64,000 nucleotides of DNA from positions 66,688,984-66,752,983 of the forward strand of contig NC_088300.1 in assembly GCF_032854445.1 (NCBI RefSeq), in the 5' to 3' direction. This document shows, one piece after another, positions 27,991 through 64,000 of the stretch. The translations under genes were made by a program, and so were the position numbers. Source of the stretch: Liolophura sinensis. Lineage: Eukaryota; Mollusca; Polyplacophora; Chitonida; Chitonidae. Every line of letters starts with the position of its first letter. The first letter of the stretch is position 1. Below the pieces are notes generated by a model. The model had not been told where the DNA came from and did no database searches. It saw only the letters and a list, made by a program, of their open reading frames with translations.

Positions 27991-30900
27991 TTTATTTCAC
28001 GCGGGTCGCATTAATTACCACTAGAAGAAACCATTGTTAAACTCCAAAATAAGCGGGTTCATTGTACAGTACTGGAAAAGCATCAAACCAGAGACAGTTC
28101 ATTCTAGGAACGGAGTGATACAGCCTTGCCAAAGACCTTGACAAGCATTCATTTCTCCGAAAGCGACACCTGTTCATGTCTTTTGTAAGTTTCAGCCATG
28201 GAAATATTACATAGAGGATGCACCTTTTTGCTGAAATTTCTGTATTGAAAATTATATATTAATATATATGTACACATGTGTGTGAATACCAGCGGTATCC
28301 TGATAAAGGTATAAATTTAGCCTAGGTGTAGCCTATATGACCTTATTGTTATTGACGTAAATATCCATGCATGATTATAGTCTTGAGGTATTGTTTCCTG
28401 ATGAACAAATGCGTATATTGCTCTCCAGTGAGTATTGGATCATAACCCCTTTGTGCTTATAGCTTCGGTTTTTGCCCTTGTGGAACTTGCGATTACCCTA
28501 ATAGCACCCGCGTGTTAACCATGCAATTGCCTATACTGTGTCTCTGACATCTGCGTTATCGACTATTCCACTTTGCGTTCAAGGATTTTTCTCAAGGCCA
28601 AAGCATTCTATACTGGATGTATGGATGCAAGCGTGTTTTTTTCCTCGTGGGTTATCTAACCTTGAAGCAGCCATATCAGAGCGCCTTAATGCACCTCATT
28701 CTGTAGTTTGTATATGGAGAGACCTTGGTGCATGACAAGATGTGCCCAACGCCGCTCGAATGGCATGCTCTTGCGCTTCGGTTGATGAAGCGATCTTAGA
28801 ATTAAGTCCAAATTTCAAGCATTAAACTCGGTATGTCATTTTACCTGAAACTTGTTCTACAGTAACTTACCCAGAATTTACATTGTCAACTGATGTATTG
28901 ACTTTGTTACGTGATAAATAATTTTAAAGTGAATTGAAATTTGGACTTAAGTCTAAGATTGCTTTGTGATCCCGGGGCCATATATCTTCCATCAATATAT
29001 AGCATGCGAATCCGTACGTAACATGTGAGAAAGTTCGTCTGTAAGTTACAAAATATCAGTTGTTTACCCCCAGGGCTCCCCTTGTGTATAGGAATGAAAC
29101 TGACTGCCAACATATATACATGAGTGCAAATTACTGAGTAATTATAATCGACCAATCACGTGCAGTAATTTGACGGGTTCTTGCTATCAATGTATACTAC
29201 ACGCCATATAGTTTTACTACCACACGTACATATGAAATTTTCAATTGTCACTTGCATTTTAAGCTGCTAACAACTTTAATCAATGTATGAGCAGTTCTTA
29301 TATGTCTAATTGTAAGGTTTGGGGAGACGACATTTTGTAGCACCAAGTCGGAATGCACGCTGTATCACCAATAATGCAACAGATCCTTGTAAGGACTTTA
29401 TGTGCTTGGCAAGCGAAATTTTAGGTGAAATATATTGTAACAGTATATGTATTCTTGGGGTGTAGTAAAGACCGTATACATACACAAAATCATGAAGACA
29501 TACTGTTATATCGAAACAGAAGGTGGGTCTACATATACAACCCCTCATACATAGAGATAGCGTTTGACAGGCAAAGAGTATGTTTTCATCAGCGCTCAAA
29601 CCAAAACCGTCCAGTCACCTGAACATCTTGTCCATGTTTTCAGTCAAGTATCGCTTATTTATAAGACTGGTATTTAATTACGTGTAGTTATTTTTTTTTT
29701 CATTTTTATATTATAATTTGACAGCGGTCATGCAGGGGTGGGTGAAGGAATTAACCGCGTGTACAGAGCCCGGTGGAAGCCACCGCCTTTTGCTGTAGTT
29801 TTAAATTCTGTTGATTATGTAGAACAGTGCTGGATTTGAACACACGGCCTCATTCATTGGTTTTACGGCTTGAGAGCTGAAAAGGCATTCATAAAGTCAG
29901 GTCAGTATAAACGGAGGATTAATGAGGTGGATCAATAACTTCTTTGTTAAGTCTCCAAAATGTCACAGAAATGGCAGAACCCATATCGTATAAAAAATAA
30001 TTGCAAGAAACCCGTATAATATCGGGAGTAAGGGATGTTTGCATACAGATAAGTCTTTCCTTTTTATCACACATATAAGAAATCACAAGGAATATTTTGA
30101 AATAACAAATTATAAAGCAGTACGGATTAATAGTACCATTCCCTCTACCTGAAGGTTAAAAAAAAAGGTGCTCGTGTTTCATCTATTATCATAACCAGTC
30201 ATAAATGCGCTTCCACATTCCATAGGTTACGCACTTCTCTTTCACACATGAATTGCGACAAGATTCTGTCACATTGTCGTAGCGATTTATACACTTACTT
30301 ATAGAAGGGGATACGAGTTCAAGACATGCCAAAGATACACGTGGTCACAATGCAAGCTTCTATAGGCCTACCGACATATACGTTGTGGCAGCTGCAGACG
30401 CACAGTCAAGAAAGTTCTGAGATTCGTCTCATGTAATCTGTAAAATAACTGAATATTAGCTAACGATATAGGTAGGCCTACCACCATATACACGTAACTC
30501 CACACATCGGCGTGTTAGGTTTCCATTTTATTTGCAAAGAAACGCAATTAGAATTACTTTTTCTGATTTTAGAATGTTAGTTAGGAGGTCAGTGGGCTAC
30601 ATAGGCTATTTTCCAGACATGGGCTTCAATTAATTTATGCCCATGGGTCTAATTATAGGGTCTATATGCCGGTATTCAAAAACAAGTGGCATTGACCTAT
30701 GCACAGGCCTATGTGTACCAGTACTAATCGTCACAATTTTTAAAGTACCAGAAATGGTGAAATTAGGCGTCTAACTAGGCCTATGACATTTTTACCTGAA
30801 TTTTATGATATGTTTATGGAAATATATAAGCCTAGCCTATACCGGTACCATTAGGAAAAGTTCAAAAGCAATGTAGGAAAGCGTTAGACTTGCTTGTACT

Positions 30901-31525
30901 TCCTACTATATATATAAATATTGTCAGATATTGTGCTGCTGATGTTAATTTGCCTGATCGACCGACACGCTATTAATTAGTACGGTATTGGGCCTGCGTA
31001 GGCCTATCGTACAGTGGAGGCTTATAGAAGGCCAATATAGTTTACCTGCGGCATTATTGGGAGCTTGACAATGTGTGTTTCTTTACTTTCACTTCAAATT
31101 GACCAAGCATACTCTAATTTTTTATATATATTTTTTTTAAGATAAATATGTTTAATCATCATCTTTCGACTCAAAGGCATACAGGCTTTAGGGTCTATAT
31201 ATATATATGCCTATATGTAGGCATATTGCAGTTTCTTTAATACAAATGAAATGACTTCTCTATTTTTGGAGTATTTTTTATTTATTCATTTTTTCTTTTG
31301 GTGCCTTTTTCGCCGCAGCAATGTTGGATATCGGTAGGCCTATGTCCTATATATCTAGACGGCAACTTGACTGATAGGCCTATACCCGGCCAGTTGAACA
31401 TGTGGTATACTTGACAACCCCAGGCTCAACTTCCTGTTGTACAACCTCGATGTTGCATTCTGGGTATTTAGATCTCCAGAAGGTAACTCAGCGATATCGG
31501 GGTCGAGTAGGGACGGGTTATTTGT

Positions 31526-31540
31526 TTGTTGTTTACAAAC
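31526..31540 (+). promoter_or_regulatory. Forkhead-type site near MSK start
   Basis: The sequence ttgtttacaaac contains TGTTTAC, the core of FOX-family binding sites, directly upstream of the start codon. No TATA box is obvious. It may equally be plain 5' UTR. Confidence 0.25.
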
Positions 31541-31552
31541 TAACCCTGCATC

Positions 31553-60376
<28,824 letters not shown>

Positions 60377-63300
60377 TTAAGGGGAAAATAATGCACTGAC
60401 ATTTCAAAGCTCATATCGTTTTCTTGAAGAGTCTGTTTTCACCAAACTGTCAGCACCTTTTGTCCAAGACCGAAACTTCAGTCACAAACTAATAAAGGGC
60501 AGATAACTCCAGGGAGCTTAACCTTGTTGATTTGAGCAGTCTGTTCCTGCAGATCTGTCCCATGCCTTCTGCCTTGAAGAAACCCAGGATTCACTCCCCT
60601 ACCCTCCACCCGACTACTAAATAAGGGGCAGATAACCTATGGAGAGACATTGTACATAGCTAGTGTCATCAAATTCATTGCTGACACTGAGTGAAAAGAA
60701 AGTTCCACCTCAGGGTTAGACAACCATGTCTAGTGAAGTGAGTGAGTAAGAGCCAGGCATGTCCATGGTAATGCTCATTATTGATCACTTCACGTGTGTA
60801 GCTCTCATTTTCCTGACAAAAGTGCCTACTTAAAGTGCCTATTGTTGGAGGTGTCTATCTTCCCGATGTGTCCAGTGGCTTAGCAAAGCACTGGCGTACG
60901 TCTGTCAATGCTAGTCCAGGCCTTTACATTAATGGGGTGTGATCCGTGTTTATGACATAGGTCAACAGCCCATAGGCCACTGTTAATTAATTGCTTGTTT
61001 CTCTTGAAGCTGTACATCTAAAATTTGAGAGCAAATAATTAAAAATAAATGTGAGATTGAAAAGTGGATTTTTCTTGGAATTTACAGTCATTTTGTTTCG
61101 ATAAATGAAACATAATTAATAATTATAGAAGCGTATTGGCTTTCTCCTAAACAAGATGATGAGAAACTAACTGTTAAATAACAGAGTCCTTACAGTTGTA
61201 GGTTTTGGAATATTTTTAGGGTATTTAAAATATGTCTCCAGGTTGTTATTTTTACCTGTATGATATTGTCCACTTTTGACTTGACATCAAGGTGTATTGA
61301 GGATATGTTCATATGCATGTTTTCTTGTACAGAACTTCTAGAATTGTTATCCTAGATCATATTAATGCTTATGCTTTACAGCGCTGCAGTCCTACTCTAG
61401 ATGCAATCTTAAAGCATTGTAATTGTCATGGGGAACAGCACTTGCATTATTCATTTGATGTTTTATGACTTTTTTTTCATGATGAATACACTCACAACCG
61501 TGTATGTGCAATTGTCTGTATTGAGGACGTTAATCTTCCGTGTTGAATGTTGTGCACGTACAAAAGCAACCATCAGAAGGGTGAAATCATTTTTTTATTG
61601 TTCCATAAATGATTGTTATTATTTATGGGTTAAATTAATGCCTGCTTTGATGAATATTATGGATTTTAATAAATTTGTGCATGCATTTTCCCCCCTTAAT
61701 TAAAAAAGTTACTGTGTATCTTGTTAATACCTTGACACAGGAGAAAGGTAAACTGTACTTTGTCTGAACAGAAAGTCACCAATAGTGTTTAACAGAATTA
61801 TAACTAAGCATGAGTGTGGTGTTTTTGAGTACAATGCTTTCTTGAAGCAGCACATGTAGTAACATTGTTATTATTGATTGGCCTGCCAAGTTCAGGATGC
61901 TTTAGGAAACACGGGTTCATTTGTATCACCGCTGTGTGTGGCAAGTGTAATTGATTATCTCCCTTTGTTGATGTACGACAATACACCAGATGACCTGTAT
62001 GAAGAGAGGATTTTAGTTTCTGCTCAATATTTCTGTCTTGATGGTTTGGAGGTATATGTGATAATTCGTAAAACTGTTGGTGGAGTGTGATTGGGTGTTA
62101 ACATTTTTGAATGTAAAGCGAGTTGGTGATGTCAAGTGAAATGATAATCTTGTTCAGCTCACTCATATCTGCCGACGCTTTTTGTCCTTATACACGTATA
62201 TTTAGCCCAGAGTGGATTTGAAAAGATGAATGTATGTGGTTTGGAAGAATGGAAGGCCTGATGTATGTCTTGTATATACTACATGTTGTTCAGCGCTGTG
62301 ATATCTACTGTTGATCTCTCCTTACATAGCACTGAGAAAACTTTCTATGTATCTTCAACTCTGTGATTCAGGCCATAATTTAAATTCACCTTGCAACACA
62401 GGATATATAATATGAAGATCAATCAGGCAAGCAATGTCTTCCGGCATTCTTTGTTCCGATTTTGTTGCTGGTCACAGGTCTAGATCCTCGGTTGTTGTTT
62501 TGTAGCCCATGCTATGTTACAGTGGTTGTTAATAAAGTGTGGTGCTAGTTTTGCTGTGATGAGAGCAAATATGGAACTAGTAAGTGGTTATCTGGCAGCT
62601 TGTATTTGGGACATTCTATTTTTATAGATATGAACTCTTTAAGCATTTCAAAATTTACCACCGTGCATAATGTAATTCAGGACATAGCTTTTCATTAAAA
62701 ATGGCCGACTCTAATATTTCATGGTCTCTTCCTGAATAGTTTTGTACTAGTTTTAATGACGCACAGTTTTGACAATTTTTCCTCATGCATACATAAATGT
62801 TCGATCAATAATACTATACTATACTGTATAGTACTGAACTATAATAATGTCCTTGGAGAATAGGACCCTGATAGTGCCCTAGCGTGTTTGTTTCCGTCAT
62901 ATCCTTAATCTACTGAATCTCAATGTTCTCTAACATTTTGCTGCAAAATAATTGATGTTTGGTCAGATTTTAAATCTGTAATGTGTATTTTTCTTTTAGT
63001 CAGTTAAGGCAACATTTAAGTCAGTCCCATGTGATATTAACAGATATGACATAATTGATGTAGACTTTTAATCCTGCTGAATGACATCAGGAGAAAATCC
63101 TGTATTGATTTGACTCAGAGTATGATAAGGGTTTGAAGAGAATTCAGATTTCGGGTTTTGCAGTCTTTCTTTACAGAAGGTTTACATGATAAGCATACAC
63201 CAGTTGAGGGTTTTGTGGTATTTTTTGTTACCAGTGAAGTATCACAAGATATTTGAACTTCTTGTCTTAATCTACATGTATGAAGTAATATTAAGCTCTA

Positions 63301-64000
63301 TGTCACTCTCTCAGTGAGATGGTCTGTCAAATTTTTGATATTGGTACCCATCTTGTTAACATGCACCATTCACTTAGTGAGGGGCTTGAGTGCAAGACGT
63401 GATCATCTTGATGTTAACTTCGATGTCAAATAGCATGATGTCAGAGTACAAACTAGTGTGAATTTGTACTTGCATTGTAGGAACACTCTGAGGTTGTATT
63501 TGCTGTTTGCCCCTTTGTATGGCCTTAATGCACTGTATCACATATGCCATATTTTCATTTCCTTATTCATGTGTATGTATGCAACATGGGAATTTGCTAG
63601 TCATATTCTGGTGTACAGACCCCGTGAAATTTGTAATCGGTCCACTTATGTATCCGGTAGATATTATAATGGATACACTAACAATGAATGCCTGTCTTTT
63701 TTTATTTTTTTCTCTGTTTTGTACATGCTTTGAGTTGCATGTACATATATACATGCCTAATGTATTGTGAATGATTTCAGACAGCAGCGTTATAAGAGAC
63801 TTTTAAGCCTTTTTATTTTCTTTTTTCTTTGGCCGAGAATCAACCACTGTCATTTTTGGCCACACGTCCACACTGCTCACAGTGGGTGTTTCAGTGACTG
63901 CAATTGTGAAGCACACTTCCATACTTACAGTTGGGGTGAAATTTTTCAGAGAGGCACACAGCCTTAAAACACCTTGTCTCCACAGATAAAAATTAGACCA
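60377..64000 (+). other. MSK 3' UTR and downstream sequence
   Basis: The first 260 bases hold the terminal duplication. AATAAA hexamers lie at 60491, 61044, 61668 and 62531, so the 3' UTR may be up to 2.2 kb. From about 62,560 to the end I see only AT-rich sequence with no gene I can support. Confidence 0.5.
62531..62536 (+). promoter_or_regulatory. Candidate distal poly(A) signal of MSK
   Basis: AATAAA is followed directly by GT-rich sequence (gtgtggtgct), a good poly(A) context. Closer hexamers at 60491, 61044 and 61668 are alternatives. Confidence 0.4.

Larger units (their letters stand above)
25761..31500. other. Intergenic region between CCDC88 and MSK
   Basis: I see no supported gene. 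The region holds G-runs at 25855-25869 and 26787-26798, a short repeated block (gtttgtgccaccaaga) at about 26397 and 26470, a diverged direct duplication (27630-27750 and 27868-27990), possible reverse-strand tRNA-like SINE sequence near 29830-29880 (ggatttgaacacacggcc), and a TAGGCCTA cluster from 30363. The open frames in it have no recognisable domains. Confidence 0.55.

Noticed and set aside
28538-28735. 65-residue open frame in the intergenic region
   Set aside because: It is short, with no domain, no neighbouring exon-like sequence and no codon pattern distinguishing it from chance.

Overview
The window is eukaryotic genomic DNA carrying two intron-rich protein-coding genes, both on the + strand and arranged head to tail. 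The AT-rich introns, GT-AG exon structure and many tRNA-derived SINEs ending in ATAAATAA or ACTC repeats suggest a marine invertebrate, most likely a lophotrochozoan such as a mollusc or brachiopod. The species cannot be fixed from the sequence alone.

Region 1 (1 to about 25,760) is the CCDC88 (Girdin/Daple) gene, missing its 5' end. Twenty-two coding exons between 428 and 23,868 encode the end of the Hook (microtubule/dynein-adaptor) domain, about 1,100 residues of coiled coil, a C-terminal G-alpha binding-and-activating (GBA) motif, and a long Pro/Ser/Gln-rich tail ending in Gly-Cys-Val, the Daple-type PDZ ligand for Dishevelled. The large coiled-coil exon (8230-9619) is broken by five single-base homopolymer frameshifts that together restore frame. 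These look like sequence errors more than gene decay.

Region 2 (about 25,760 to 31,500) is intergenic. I see no convincing gene there, only a diverged direct duplication, G-homopolymers and a cluster of the palindrome TAGGCCTA leading into the next promoter.

Region 3 (31,553 to 60,376, with 3' sequence to the window end) is a complete 16-exon MSK gene (RPS6KA4/RPS6KA5 type). The product is a nuclear mitogen- and stress-activated kinase with an N-terminal AGC kinase, a C-terminal CaMK-type kinase, all regulatory phosphosites recognisable, a basic nuclear localisation segment, and an unusual acidic tail with a SUMO-interaction-like segment and a PTDLS (CtBP-type) motif. One extra G in exon 13 breaks the frame. 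Intron 3 is about 14 kb. The last codons and stop appear as a degenerate three-copy tandem array running into the 3' UTR.

The two genes do not form one pathway, although both relay receptor signals: CCDC88 through G proteins and Wnt/Dishevelled, MSK through ERK/p38 to chromatin. Their adjacency and orientation match the human pairs CCDC88B-RPS6KA4 (11q13) and CCDC88C-RPS6KA5 (14q32), so this looks like an ancient bilaterian linkage. Four SINE families with a shared 3' tail are scattered through the introns, several with clear target-site duplications.
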